Under the pieces are notes generated by a model, which saw nothing but the letters and a program-made list of their open reading frames with translations, did no database searches and was not told the origin of the DNA. Of a stretch of DNA of 64,000 nt, positions 43,097-53,781 are shown piece by piece (within the stretch, counting starts at the first letter, position 1; every line of letters begins with the position of its first letter). The translations under genes were made by a program, and so were the position numbers. This stretch comes from Cylindrotheca closterium. Lineage: Eukaryota; Bacillariophyta; Bacillariophyceae; Bacillariales; Bacillariaceae. The stretch covers positions 386,291-450,290 of the forward strand of contig CAKOGP040000779.1 of NCBI GenBank assembly GCA_933822405.4. The letters run 5' to 3'.

Positions 43097-44836
43097 ATGG
43101 AAAAAGTGGTCTCCTTTCTCTCCCCGACAAAGGGAAGACGACCAAGACGCATCCGGTCGGGCCAGAAATCTGAAACAACGACTCCAGCGCCCGAAATTCA
43201 TCGATGGGTCTTCCTACTGTTTGTCAAGTTGTTGGCTCCCTCTACAATAACGTTTCTGGCGTCGGAAACTCCGTTGACAACCATTCTAGGTGTCTGGTAT
43301 CCGATAGTCTTTACTTTCTACTTGCTTCAAAGACAGCATCCTCGTGTCCTGTTCGGCAAAGCAAAGGCCAGAACGAATGAGCAAAGACTGTGGTTACATT
43401 ATTGGAGTATGGTAGCCAGCTGGCAATTTCTTCGACGGGCCATCATTGATCCAGCCCTGAAATCAACCTTCGGGTTCTTCTTTTTACTGCCATGGAAGAT
43501 GAAACAGACAATCCTATCATGCTTGGCGCAGGCTGAGCTTCTTGGCTACGTTTTGCTACTGTACCCAATAATCCATTCCAAGACTTGGGATGGCACCATT
43601 CGCCTTACCACTGCACAATGGAACCATTCAAGTGTCATTTATAGAATGTGGGATCGCCACATCTTGTCCAAGATTGTCACGACAGAAGCGACTACTTCAC
43701 TTTTGTCGAGTGCGCTTGCCAGCTTTTCGTTGGCTCCTTCTCCAACGATCGATAAAGACAAAGCATGTGACGCTTTGTCGCCATCCGAATATACTCCGGA
43801 AGAACAGCAGCACCCATCGGACGTCACTTCCGCTGAAGAGAAATCTTACTGGTCCTACTTGGAAAGGATTTGCGAGAAGGCATACCAACTGGTGACACAG
43901 ATGATCAGCCTTGCTCAATGGTTTGGGTTCATTTCAGAAGATACAGTAGCTTCAGCGAAAGCACTTTGGTCCAAAGTGAGAAGACTTCCTGCAGGGCTGG
44001 TGCTACCACCACTCTTTTTAGCAGTCATGCCAATCAATTTTTGTGCACAGCTGGGTCTCCAGTATCTTCAATGGTTCTATGCTGCCTCGTTTTCTCTCAA
44101 AGCCGCAAGCATGCACAACACCAAGGACATTGCAGGAAATCGCAACCAAGGCAAACAGTGTGAAGAAACCTACTGGTTACAATACTGGATCGTCCACAGC
44201 ACGTTTGTATTTGGCGGCCTTGATTATGTTTCATCACAATTGCCGTCCTTGTTCAAGGGATTGATCCTGTGGAACTTTTGGCTGACGTTGGCTTGGATTT
44301 GGCTCTTGCACGACAGCCTAGTAGTCCAAAGCATGTTTGATATTCTGGCAGCAGAACTAGTAGGGCTTGGCCTCGTTGCAGATGAAGTAGACGATTCCAA
44401 AAGCAGATACAAGGCTAACGGACAAAGTGCTCGTCAAAGACCAAACGTTTCCGAAACCAAGACTGCAAGATTTGCCCAATATATACTGCAGCAGTTACCT
44501 CGAGCCAGCCCTCATTCCGATACCGAGAGGGAAAACCTTGTGGTCATGGAACAGAACAACAGGAAATCGACACTGGAAGAAGACGAGCGATCATCTTGTG
44601 GTGATTCCTATCCAGATCTGACAGAAGCCTCGTCATCCCTTTCTTCGACATCATCCGTTTCATATTCAACGTCATCATCACCTGTACCTTCCAGCAACAA
44701 GCAATCTGTTGTAGACAGTTCGGCTCAGTCTTCTACAACGGGCGACTTCGGTACTCCAATGTCTGTCAAGGATCGCCGCAAGAGGTTGCTACTTCGATAT
44801 CGACAACAGCGATCGAAGCAGTCATCTCCTGTCTAA
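43097..44836 (+). CDS. multipass membrane protein, possibly with two TB2/DP1/HVA22-like segments
   Basis: 579 aa, single exon from ATG 43097. Hydrophobic helices occur in two groups, about 30-160 and about 295-430, joined by a hydrophilic region, and the C-terminal 140 residues are Ser-rich and hydrophilic. Each group contains a WLxYW motif (RLWLHYWSMVASWQFL and TYWLQYWIVHSTFVFG) followed by a reticulon-like hydrophobic hairpin. WLTYW-type motifs with hairpins are characteristic of REEP/HVA22 (TB2/DP1) proteins that shape ER tubules, so a duplicated hairpin protein is a reasonable guess. Similarity is short and read by eye, so the family call is weak; membrane topology is firm. Confidence 0.6.
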   Translation: MEKVVSFLSPTKGRRPRRIRSGQKSETTTPAPEIHRWVFLLFVKLLAPSTITFLASETPLTTILGVWYPIVFTFYLLQRQHPRVLFGKAKARTNEQRLWLHYWSMVASWQFLRRAIIDPALKSTFGFFFLLPWKMKQTILSCLAQAELLGYVLLLYPIIHSKTWDGTIRLTTAQWNHSSVIYRMWDRHILSKIVTTEATTSLLSSALASFSLAPSPTIDKDKACDALSPSEYTPEEQQHPSDVTSAEEKSYWSYLERICEKAYQLVTQMISLAQWFGFISEDTVASAKALWSKVRRLPAGLVLPPLFLAVMPINFCAQLGLQYLQWFYAASFSLKAASMHNTKDIAGNRNQGKQCEETYWLQYWIVHSTFVFGGLDYVSSQLPSLFKGLILWNFWLTLAWIWLLHDSLVVQSMFDILAAELVGLGLVADEVDDSKSRYKANGQSARQRPNVSETKTARFAQYILQQLPRASPHSDTERENLVVMEQNNRKSTLEEDERSSCGDSYPDLTEASSSLSSTSSVSYSTSSSPVPSSNKQSVVDSSAQSSTTGDFGTPMSVKDRRKRLLLRYRQQRSKQSSPV

Positions 44837-46454
44837 TCTTCGACAATGCAAGACACCACATCAATGGCCAAGAATGTACAATAGGCCAAATGTGTGTTTC
44901 GTCGAAGCTTTGAAGAATCCAGGTTGTTGTAGTGCCAGTAGGAAAATCAATGGCAGGAAAGCGTCATCCTCCTAGTTTTCTTGGTGGAGCCTCAGTTGGA
45001 ATACTACGGTAGGTATATCTGATAGATTCAGAAAATAGAAAATGACAGCGAATTGTCGTCATTTATAATAATATAACAAACCTGTTTGTGGCAACCGAGT
45101 GGTAGTTTCAAGAAGTAAAGAAATGCCAAGTGATGGGGACCCAGCATTCAATTCATTAAGAATCTTCTATCGGTGACAATAATGACCATTCTTGCTTCCC
45201 AGCTAGACATCAGGATGAATGATCATGCCAGCTAGCCTACCGGGGAGCTGAATGCAAGGGGGGGAAGCTTGTCATTCCACTATCTCGAGGAGGGGTCTTG
45301 TTATTTCTTTGATAGATGGGCGTTGGTGAACGATGGGAAGGGATCGACTGATTGATTCGCTCTGCTTCAAAGGTGGAATCGAAAGTGTCGCATTTGCCGA
45401 ATATGTGAAGAGCGCATGAGTGGTTGATTCATCAGCCATGATTGCTCAATTTTTTCAAAATCATGACAATCAATTGTACCGGGAATCACCAATCATCTCC
45501 AGGCGTCACCGATGATGATTCAAAGAATAGATCGCCGTTCTCTTTTCACGATACCATCAATCAATCGTAATTCGTAATTCGTATCAGAATCATTCACATC
45601 ATTATCTCCCGTCACCGGTTCATTCATTCATTCGAACCTGACGCGGCACCTTTGTTCACAAAAGGAGAAACAGAGAGGATGCGATCCTCTAGTAGAGCGA
45701 TACCAGTCAGTTCCTGTGTTTTTCACGTCACCATTTGCACCCCCATGTGTGTGTGAAAATTTGCCGTCTCCTCTCAATATCAGAAACCCGTAGCGTAAGT
45801 ACGTCGAAAGCTCCCTTACGGAAAAACGCTCTCTCAAAAAAATTATACTTATGGTCGTTCACGGAGTCTGACGTGATCGAAGGTTCGCCGTCAGTGGAAA
45901 AGAGGTCATACGATTTCCTTTCGGATACGAATGCGAAGACGCCAAATGTGACGTGAAATCCCAAACTCACCCATGACACCATGATGGCCACGTGGGACCT
46001 TTGAATGCATCCTACAACATACAAAATGATATAGTCAAAGTAACAATTGTCTAGAAATGTTGACAAGGGACCGGAATGCGGTTTCAAATGTTTCTCAGCC
46101 ATTGCAACGGAAGGCAGGAATTGCTTCATTGTGGACGGAGATTTGGCTCTCCGGCGGCATTAAAAACATTACTAGTTTCAACTTCAAGTAATTTTAAAAT
46201 TTGTATGTCTTTCGTTCTTTGTCGAAACTTGGAGGAATCTATTACTTAAGGACGTCTTGATTTCTCCGCATTTACTTAAAATAACCTTCGAAGCCCCCGA
46301 CTGGTCCTAAATGGGGTCCCGTGCATCAGTGGCAAACTGAGTTATGGGAACATATTTTGCAATTTTTACCATTTACCCATCAAGCAACGAAAACAACGCT
46401 ACTGACCCTTTGCTGACTGAATCCCATCTGATAGACACAGCTTAGATCGCAACA
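44837..46454. other. intergenic, no gene seen
   Basis: 1.6 kb between two plus-strand genes. A 133-codon minus-strand frame at 45728-46129 lacks domains and paralogues and is not accepted. No RNA gene or clear repeat was identified. Confidence 0.45.
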
Positions 46455-48143
46455 ATGCCCCCCTTCCCGCATTACAACCTGCACAACCCTTCCATGTTGT
46501 CGTGTCTTCCCTCCCCTTCGCCACCGAATCTTCCTCAAGCTGGAGCCACAAACTTCCAAACCACGAAAGATGCCTCATCGAATGAAATGAAGCAAATGGA
46601 GGACTTTCTAGCTTCGGAATTCAACCAACTGTCCGTGGAAGAGCAAACTAAAGCTCTGAATGACATATACGGCGTTGGGGAAGAGCTGAAGGAGAGTCAT
46701 GACCTGACTCAAAGGTCGCTAGCGGAGTTTGAGAAACAACTTCAGCTGGGCAAGTTTCCCATTTACGAGACGGCTGTGAGCCGAAACCGAGCTTACGTCG
46801 AAGACGCTACCTTCCGTTTGAAGTTTCTGAGAGCGAACATGTACAATGTCAATAGATCTGTGAACCAAATGGTGAACTTTCTGGGACACAAAGCCACGTA
46901 CTTTGGCGTGGACAAGATTGCTCGTGATATCACCCTTGAGGATTTGAATCGAGAAGACATGGACCTCATGCTATCTGGTTTCTATCATATTCAAGACGGA
47001 ACTGATCAAAATGGACGAGTGATTGTCTACATGTTCAATCACATGCTGGGGAAATGTAAAGCAGAAACTTTGGTACGTTTTACACCTCGTTATGTTGCTC
47101 CCGATTGTGTGTACTTTTCCCGCCTCTAACCCATCTGTTGACTTCTACTCTTCCAGATCCGAGTGAACTATTATATTTGGTTCAACATATTGGCTCCTTT
47201 GCCTGCTGTCCAAAAGAAAGGGCTAGTAGCCGTTTATTGGGACCTTACGAAACCAGAAGAGACGATAGTCCTTCCCGAATTACACTGGATGCTTGCTGTC
47301 TTTGATTACATTCAATGTGTTCCCGTTCGTTGCTCTGCAAGCCACATCTGTGCAAAGACAGGAAGTGGAAGTGCCATGCTGAACAACTTTGTTCTAGGAT
47401 TGGCCCTCAAAGCCATGCCAGAATATGCTAGGGTTCGATCCCGTCTTCACCGAGGGAGAGATTTGGAGCTGATAGCTCAGCTTCAAAGGCATGGCTTTCC
47501 GAATACCTTTCCTGTTGATTCCCATGGAAATCTTCGAAGGGGCATTCTGAATGTATGGTTTCATTTGCACATGGCGAATGAAGCGTCCTGCGCTGAGACC
47601 TTCAACCGCTTTGTTGTACTGGAAGAGGGAGAAGAGGAATCGACTTCCACCATTACTATGGACTCATCAGACGAAGAGGAGGAGGAAGATATGGTTGTCA
47701 TGGACGCAGGCACGTATACTGTCGGGCCTGCATGGGGATACATTGGAAATATCCTCCTCTCAGGGTCCAGCCTCTCTGGATCCAGCACGAGTCGCACAGA
47801 CTCTGCTCGAAGCAGTGAAGACGGTTCAGCTGCTCAAGCGAATCCACAACGGATCTCCCCCGATCACAGCGAAAAGGATGTTCTGCTCGGACGTGGACGA
47901 GATATTCAAAACCACGTTGGAAACATTCGCTTTCGAGAGTTTCTCACGGCGCATCAGGACGAATATGATGACGCCCCACGAAATCAGAGGAGGCAAATTG
48001 CAACGAATTTGTACAATCTCTTGAAGGCAGATGGAATCCGATTCTGGCAGAAATCTTCTGCTGGTGAATGGGAAGAGATTGGCGCGATTGAAGGAGAGAA
48101 GAAAATAGGCCAGCTCTTTCGAACGAGGCGTAAGAGAAAATAA
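46455..48143 (+). CDS. CRAL-TRIO (SEC14-like) / DUF6824-type fusion protein, copy 3
   Basis: Two exons, 46455-47072 and 47157-48143 (84-bp intron, gtacgt...cag), 534 aa. The intron position (KAETL|IRVNYYIWFN) equals that of copies 1 and 2. The N-terminal motif is QMEDFLASEFNQLSVEEQTKALNDIYGVGEELKE. The SEC14-like part holds FRLKFLRANMYNVNRSV, DQNGRVIVYMF, LVAVYWDL, VPVRCSASHICAK and ARVRSRLHRGRDLELIAQLQRHGFP. An acidic linker (SSDEEEEEDM) and a Ser-rich stretch precede DVLLGRGRDIQNHVGNIRFRE at 447; the chain ends FRTRRKRK, a basic cap that could be a nuclear signal. It is the longest copy because of the linker. Role unknown; SEC14 relatives bind phosphoinositides or other lipids. Confidence 0.86.
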
Positions 48144-48703
48144 ACGCCTTGCAGGAGTATCTCCAAGAAGTGTTGACCTATATTTCAAAGGTCTTTGCTA
48201 CCATAGGACTAGGCAGTCAGTCCTACATTGTTGGTGAGCATGATTTTGACGACTTAATGTCGTTCCAATGTTTTCAACAATCCTTGTATTGCACAAAGGG
48301 TTGTGCATGATGACAGGAACGCTCTACTCGCCTATTATACCGGTAGACCTTACCAAGAGTATTCTTTTAGGTATGAATACATAAAATAGACTACCAAATA
48401 TAACCTTATTTTATATATTGATTACACAGATTTACAGGCTGGTTTAGAAAATATCTGCGCGCACGCTACGACCGTTGCACCGGCTAAGTATGAAGGCTTG
48501 CCGGCGCTCAACTGCCCAACCATGAGAATTACTTATCGGCGTTCGATGCTCCAACGCAAGCTGAGCTCCAACTTCGAACCACTTTCCGAGATTCTTTCGT
48601 CATACCGTCATTGACTTCCACATCACTCACCCTTCAACTGCATCTTCAAGACAGACATTCATTTGGATTGAATCGCTATTGATTTTGAGTATCGTTGCCC
48701 ATC
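48144..48703. other. intergenic, no gene seen
   Basis: 560 bp between two plus-strand genes; contains one TACCGGTA palindrome (48338-48345). No gene supported. Confidence 0.5.
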
Positions 48704-50539
48704 ATGGATTCTTCTACTTACAACGAGAGCACTACTGATTCTGGAGATTACTGGGCCAAAGAGGATGCGGAAGCTAGAGAAGCAGAGGCTGCTAGATACA
48801 GACGAGCCCAACGAATCCTAAAAGCCCAAGCTTACATGGAGCGCCAGAGGACTCACAAGTATGAGCCAAGCCAGATGGATAATATGATTACGGATGCATG
48901 TGGGGCCCTCGAGACGGTTGATGGAGGTATTACACATCTCTCTTATCTTGCCTTTGGCAACCCCACTCCCCCCAAGAGAAACGATCGCAGCAAAAATGTT
49001 ACTGCAGAACAGGCTCAGAAACAGCAGACTGAGAAACAGCAGACTGAAAAACAGCAGACTAAGAAACAGCTGAAGAGAGCTGCTCGTCATCTCACAAAAC
49101 AAGAGATTGAAGAGTACGAGCTCGAAGCACTACAGGCTCTGGTTGAGGGCAGGGAGCCAAATGTTCCAGCCGACTTGAAGAATGGCAAGCGTTCTGTTGA
49201 TCCTCCAAATGGTTTCCGTGAAGACGAAACCATCGAACGAGAGGCTGTGCTAGCAGTTAAAGGTGCAGTACACAACGACCAAGCGAGGGACCTCAACGAG
49301 CTGGAGATCGAAATCAATTATTACATTGACATGATCAACAAATACGATGATATGGCAGCAAGGAAGAAACAAGATGACCTCGTGGGAACAAGGAAGAGAC
49401 AGGATGACCTTATGGATGCAATCAAGGACGTCGAGAGGAGGCACGAGGAACAGCAGCTCGAGCAGTTCCAGTACCGACGACAAAACGTGGCACATGGAGA
49501 CGAGCAACAAATCTGGTCATATGTTGGTGAATACTACACTGGAGGATCTAGCCGGCCAACCAATCCAACCCGAGCAGCTCCTTCTCCTGAAAATATGCTT
49601 GGGCGAATGGTACCAAGACGCGAAACCGAGGAATCGCGTGACGCTCGCGTGAGCAAGATGCTTGACGCATTGGACAACAGAATCGCCAAGCAGGCAGCTG
49701 CTAGAACACAGCATGAACAAGACGATAAGTTCGAACGGGCACTTGGCAGACGGCAAAAGCGAGATCTGTACGATAAGAGCTTGTTGCTTGGGATACTGGA
49801 GGACCTCCATTTGATTGAGAACGAGGATCAGTCAGAATCGAGCGAAAACTCCCAGACTAAGGAGCAAAATCTGTCGTTGACCTTGGATGAATTGGACAAG
49901 AAGTTCTACGAAGAAGTCGAGGAAGCAGCAAAGGAGGATTACAACGACTCTGATTCCACTGAGGCGAATATGGAAGATACTGGTATCGTTGCTTCTCAAG
50001 AGGAAGCAGATGGTGCCATCTTTGATAATAGCTGTTTGGGGTGCGGGACTGTCGAAGATGACCCAGGAACGATCAACGGAGTTCCTCGAACCGTCGCCGA
50101 TACCACCAACGCCATTGATTCACAGCAGGTGGTATACATGAATGAGGAAGGAAGTGATGCATCTGAAAACAGCTCGAATCGAAAAAATGAGGAGAGGAAC
50201 TGTCAGGAGCAGCAACAAGATCCACCTGAAAACAACTGGTTCCCTTTCCTCAGCTCGGCTCCGAAGAAGCGTGAAGCGTTTATCCCAACAGAGATCACGC
50301 TTGAAGATCCTCCTGAAGAGGTTCGGGAAAACCCTGAACAGGGCAAGTCGCAAGTTCATGTCAAGAAGGGCCTCAAGATTGTCGCTGTTTTGGAGGGCCA
50401 CAACGAGGACGAGCAGGAGGAAGTCAAAGTTGGAAGTTCCAAGAAACCAATCATGGTACAGGAGGATCCTACTCCTGAAGCACCTGGACTTACTGGGTGC
50501 TGGGCTGGCTCACAACATGACCTCCTGACGAGCGAATAA
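48704..50539 (+). CDS. charged coiled-coil protein, unknown function
   Basis: 611 aa, single exon from ATG 48704. No named domain. Composition is highly charged and helical throughout: an Ala/Glu/Arg-rich N-terminal helix (DAEAREAEAARYRRAQRIL), a short perfect-like tandem repeat of EKQQT units near 110-125, and a second repeat (KKQDDL..TRKRQDDL) near 225-240. The C-terminal third is acidic and Asn/Ser-rich. No signal peptide or membrane helix, so probably cytosolic or nuclear. Low-complexity repeats come from DNA tandem repeats at about 49016-49070 and 49362-49412. Could be a scaffold or cytoskeletal protein; no homology evidence. Confidence 0.7.
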   Translation: MDSSTYNESTTDSGDYWAKEDAEAREAEAARYRRAQRILKAQAYMERQRTHKYEPSQMDNMITDACGALETVDGGITHLSYLAFGNPTPPKRNDRSKNVTAEQAQKQQTEKQQTEKQQTKKQLKRAARHLTKQEIEEYELEALQALVEGREPNVPADLKNGKRSVDPPNGFREDETIEREAVLAVKGAVHNDQARDLNELEIEINYYIDMINKYDDMAARKKQDDLVGTRKRQDDLMDAIKDVERRHEEQQLEQFQYRRQNVAHGDEQQIWSYVGEYYTGGSSRPTNPTRAAPSPENMLGRMVPRRETEESRDARVSKMLDALDNRIAKQAAARTQHEQDDKFERALGRRQKRDLYDKSLLLGILEDLHLIENEDQSESSENSQTKEQNLSLTLDELDKKFYEEVEEAAKEDYNDSDSTEANMEDTGIVASQEEADGAIFDNSCLGCGTVEDDPGTINGVPRTVADTTNAIDSQQVVYMNEEGSDASENSSNRKNEERNCQEQQQDPPENNWFPFLSSAPKKREAFIPTEITLEDPPEEVRENPEQGKSQVHVKKGLKIVAVLEGHNEDEQEEVKVGSSKKPIMVQEDPTPEAPGLTGCWAGSQHDLLTSE

Positions 50540-50775
50540 AGGAGAAAGTAGGCTGGAACGCCACTCGTGGTAATGCGTTCCCAGAAAGTCCAAGACCCAA
50601 GACCCACACTTTAGCTGTGAATATTATTATTAAATAATTTCCATTACATATTTTCTACCTCATTCCTTTTGCCCTTTGGATTGATTCATTCCTCTCATAC
50701 AGCATGCTGGAAAAGGGGACAACGTTGGCTTGGCAAACATATCCGTTTAGACACCCACCACTAGGAGACTGCAAG

Positions 50776-52065
50776 TTATGTGCATAGCATGGATTCCATT
50801 GTAGCTAGATCCGTGGTTGCCCACACCAGGAAATCGTCACGGTTGGCGGAAGCCTTATTATTGCAGTACTTGGTCACCCCATCCAAAGCCTGTTGTTTGT
50901 GCACTACGTCCAGATTGACTGCCCGATGGATCCATCCGACATAAAAATATATTTCTCGACTAAGCGCACAGCAAAGGTATTGAAGAGCTGGTCCTGAGAT
51001 GGAGTCGACGTGTCGATGACTCTCACTGCCATGCGTATGGTTATTTCGCGGGGGAAGATTGTACTGAGTGGTAGTGGCATTCTCTGCACCGTCATCGTGC
51101 AACAGAGATTGCACGTGGTCCAAATCTTCCCACAAATATTCGGTTCGGACAACCATGGTCTCAAGTTCTGGACCTAATGCCAATGTTTGGTTCCAATAGT
51201 ATTCATAGTTGAAATATATGTGACTAGAGATGGGCGAAGCTGCTCCTCGAATAGTCTTTTGGGCCAGTGCCGAGCAGTTGTTGGCTGCTGCCAACGATGC
51301 ATCGTCTCGTTTCAGCGCTAGTCCAACTTGTGGTAGCGAATCAAAACATTGAAAGAATCTTGTAATCCACGATGATGGTTTGTCACCCCCTTTTGTACCT
51401 CTTTTCTGTCTCTTTCGAGCCTCTTTTCTCTCCCTTCTCAACGCCTTCTTGACATTGCAGGCAGTGGACTGTTTGTCCACAAGAGGATTGCAGTTGCCCG
51501 GATGAAGGTACCGGAACCATGATATCACTCGTTCGATCGGATTGCGAACACTGACCAAAAGAGTTGATGCCTTGGATAACGCATTTGCTGGGACCATCAA
51601 AAGGCAATGGATTGTTCCAATCGTTTGTTGATTCAATGGTGTTTTTCCAAGGCTTGGGTCATTCTTAAACTTTTGCAGACAGCTTTCTTGTAAGGATGGA
51701 TTTTGTCGCATGCGGCATGCCACACGCAAGGTCTGTCGAATGGTTTCTCCCCCAGTCTTGCCAATATGTACAAATAGTACACGGCGAGGTTTGGTGCGGT
51801 CCAGTTTCTGATGGGGTGTCGAAGAGATCAACGAGTGAGATAATGTTGCTGATGAAGCTCTTGATGCCGTTGAAGAAGGACTAAAGTCTTGATTCCTTCC
51901 ACTACCTGAAAGGAAGGGAGTCGTGAGAGGATCAGTTGTCACTTTCTCCACAATATGTTGATGGTGGTAGGTCGCAATGTAGGCATTGAACAGTGCCACA
52001 ACTGCAATGCAAATACCAAAGATGAATCTCAACCGTTGACTTCGATTGGATCCGCCATATAACAT
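50776..52065 (-). CDS. type II membrane sulfotransferase
   Basis: 429 aa, single exon from ATG 52065. Residues about 13-31 form a signal-anchor (FIFGICIAVVALFNAYIA), followed by a Ser/Thr-rich stem. The catalytic domain opens with RVLFVHIGKTGGETIRQTL (95-113), whose GKTGGET loop binds the 5'-phosphosulfate of PAPS. LLVSVRNPIERVISWFRY (169-186) is the 3'-phosphate-binding motif with the conserved R-[DN]-P. The layout matches Golgi carbohydrate sulfotransferases (Sulfotransfer_2-like). A Lys/Arg-rich insertion follows (about 205-225). The gene is divergent from a GT31-like glycosyltransferase at 52495, sharing a 429-bp intergenic region, which suggests co-expression on a common glycan (inference). 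Confidence 0.85.
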   Translation of the reverse strand: MLYGGSNRSQRLRFIFGICIAVVALFNAYIATYHHQHIVEKVTTDPLTTPFLSGSGRNQDFSPSSTASRASSATLSHSLISSTPHQKLDRTKPRRVLFVHIGKTGGETIRQTLRVACRMRQNPSLQESCLQKFKNDPSLGKTPLNQQTIGTIHCLLMVPANALSKASTLLVSVRNPIERVISWFRYLHPGNCNPLVDKQSTACNVKKALRRERKEARKRQKRGTKGGDKPSSWITRFFQCFDSLPQVGLALKRDDASLAAANNCSALAQKTIRGAASPISSHIYFNYEYYWNQTLALGPELETMVVRTEYLWEDLDHVQSLLHDDGAENATTTQYNLPPRNNHTHGSESHRHVDSISGPALQYLCCALSREIYFYVGWIHRAVNLDVVHKQQALDGVTKYCNNKASANRDDFLVWATTDLATMESMLCT

Positions 52066-52494
52066 TCTATGGTGCTAAGGACGATGGTGAAGAAGATTGA
52101 TGAGAACCGGCTCATGCGGCCAAGGATATTGAGTGCATTCCCTATCTGTACTGCAAGGACGATGATGAGCGCAGGTTCAGCGGAGTGATGAATACTAATA
52201 CGATGTTACGATACCGGTACGATAATGCCATTTTGCGCATGATGAAAATTCATTGAAAACCGAAATCTTACCCCCAAAAGCTTGGAAATGCCCCCTCATT
52301 AAAGACCCGGAAGTAGTCAACCAAAATTTTGTTTTTGTTTGCACCAACCTTTGTATTTCATACACAAGGCATTCAACAGTCGACAATGCGAAAATAATAT
52401 GGCCGTCAATCGCATTGACATCCTTATCCGTTTCGAAAAACTCTTCAGAGAAGGATAGTTTCTGTGGTGGCAAAGCACACGCTTGATAGACACG
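52066..52494. promoter_or_regulatory. shared divergent promoter, sulfotransferase / GT31-like
   Basis: 429 bp between the two start codons. It contains the TACCGGTA palindrome at 52212-52219 and nothing else I can assign. Both flanking genes encode type II membrane glycan-modifying enzymes. Confidence 0.45.
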
Positions 52495-53574
52495 ATGAGG
52501 AATAGGCAAACCAAGTTTCACATCGTTGCTTACCTGCTGCTGTGCTCTACGATTTCCCTTCAGTCTTACTTCTACCACGGTCGGGACATAACCACCATCG
52601 CTTTTTGTAATGGATCGGATGTGTTTCAGCTGCAAGCGATCCCATCTTTACGAGACTACAGTCACCAATCTTCAGCATCAGTTTCTAGTAGCGTCGGATC
52701 AGTGATGATGAGGCCTCGAACCAATAACAATAATAGTGATTCAACGACAGCTCGTCATCATTATCATCATCACCTTAACATGAATTACTGCGTGATTCAA
52801 ATCACCTCCCCACAAGGCTTCATCGATCGCTCCTCCGCCAACTTTCGGCCGTCATCAAAGGAGTTCACTCAGAGTCATGTGTATGTCAACAAATACAACA
52901 AGATTGTTGGCAGCCTAAACTTTGATGCCTTGCAGTCGACCTTTGTGGAAGAGCGGCACAAGTGTTCTATTGAAAAAAGTGATTGGGTGTTTATTGGTGA
53001 CGACGATACCTTATTCTATGAACAAGGTATCCAGGCATTTATGCAGGCAAGGAAAAGACAACTCAACCGACTGTTTGCGCATGGCAACTTTTTTAATCCA
53101 CGCAAGCCATATGACAAAGGATGGTACAATGGAGGGACTGGAATTGCTATTACTGGTAGGGTAGCCCGTCTTTTATTGACAAATACAACTGAGAACAATT
53201 CAGATCTTTTAGATATCATTCGGAAGGAAGAAGAGGACTGCGAATGTGGAGATCTTCCGTTTGCCCGTGTGTTGCAATACTTTCGAGTCCGTACCATCCA
53301 CCAACCCAACTTGTTTTTGGACTCGTGCTTGGATTGCAATCACATGGAAGCGGAATTGGCACCTATAGTGGCCTGCCATGGTGCGGAGCTCTTTCGTGAC
53401 GCCAATCCACAAGCCAATGATAAGGCAAGGAATATGAAGGATCTCTATAGCAATTACTTCAGCGAGATTGAAGTAAAAGAGTTTGGTGCTTACCAGCAAC
53501 CACCAATGTTTGCTACCATGAGTCCATTGGAACGACGAGACTACATGGACCAAATTTGTAACAGAACCGGCTGA
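52495..53574 (+). CDS. type II membrane GT31/Fringe-like glycosyltransferase
   Basis: 359 aa, single exon from ATG 52495 (the frame starts four codons earlier with TTG). Signal-anchor at about 8-25, then a stem with Asn and His runs. The catalytic domain contains SDWVFIGDDDTLFY, whose Asp169-171 is the metal-binding DDD/DxD, then GWYNGGTGIAITG (209-221), the GGAG-like acceptor loop, and DCECGDLPFARVLQ near 248-261, matching the ED-type catalytic region of Fringe and C1GalT enzymes. Several Cys pairs are in the lumenal domain. Members transfer GlcNAc or Gal with inversion; donor and acceptor here are unknown. Its divergent partner is a sulfotransferase. Confidence 0.8.
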   Translation: MRNRQTKFHIVAYLLLCSTISLQSYFYHGRDITTIAFCNGSDVFQLQAIPSLRDYSHQSSASVSSSVGSVMMRPRTNNNNSDSTTARHHYHHHLNMNYCVIQITSPQGFIDRSSANFRPSSKEFTQSHVYVNKYNKIVGSLNFDALQSTFVEERHKCSIEKSDWVFIGDDDTLFYEQGIQAFMQARKRQLNRLFAHGNFFNPRKPYDKGWYNGGTGIAITGRVARLLLTNTTENNSDLLDIIRKEEEDCECGDLPFARVLQYFRVRTIHQPNLFLDSCLDCNHMEAELAPIVACHGAELFRDANPQANDKARNMKDLYSNYFSEIEVKEFGAYQQPPMFATMSPLERRDYMDQICNRTG

Positions 53575-53746
53575 GAGGGAGCAATTGTGTACTGTACTCC
53601 GTTACTCTAGAGTATTAATTTTAAAAACAACGTACTGTACGTGTACCTACGATGCCTCATCAGAAAGTGGTCCCAACAACCACATCACACACAAAATGTG
53701 GAATGATACGTCATCGTTGACTACGTGAGTAAGCGCTAGTACATCA

Positions 53747-53781
53747 ATAGTACCGCTCATTTTACTTTTCGAAGGCGTGGC
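53747..53781 (+). repeat. 35-bp direct repeat, left copy
   Basis: These bases (atagtaccgctcatttta...ggcgtggc) are identical to 55044-55078 and flank the repeat element. A long target-site duplication or a by-product of recombination are both possible; 35 bp is longer than usual for DNA transposons. Confidence 0.6.

Noticed and set aside
45728..46129. 133-codon minus-strand frame in the gap before copy 3 of the CRAL-TRIO family
   Set aside because: No domain, paralogue or splice context; open length is within chance for 1.6 kb.
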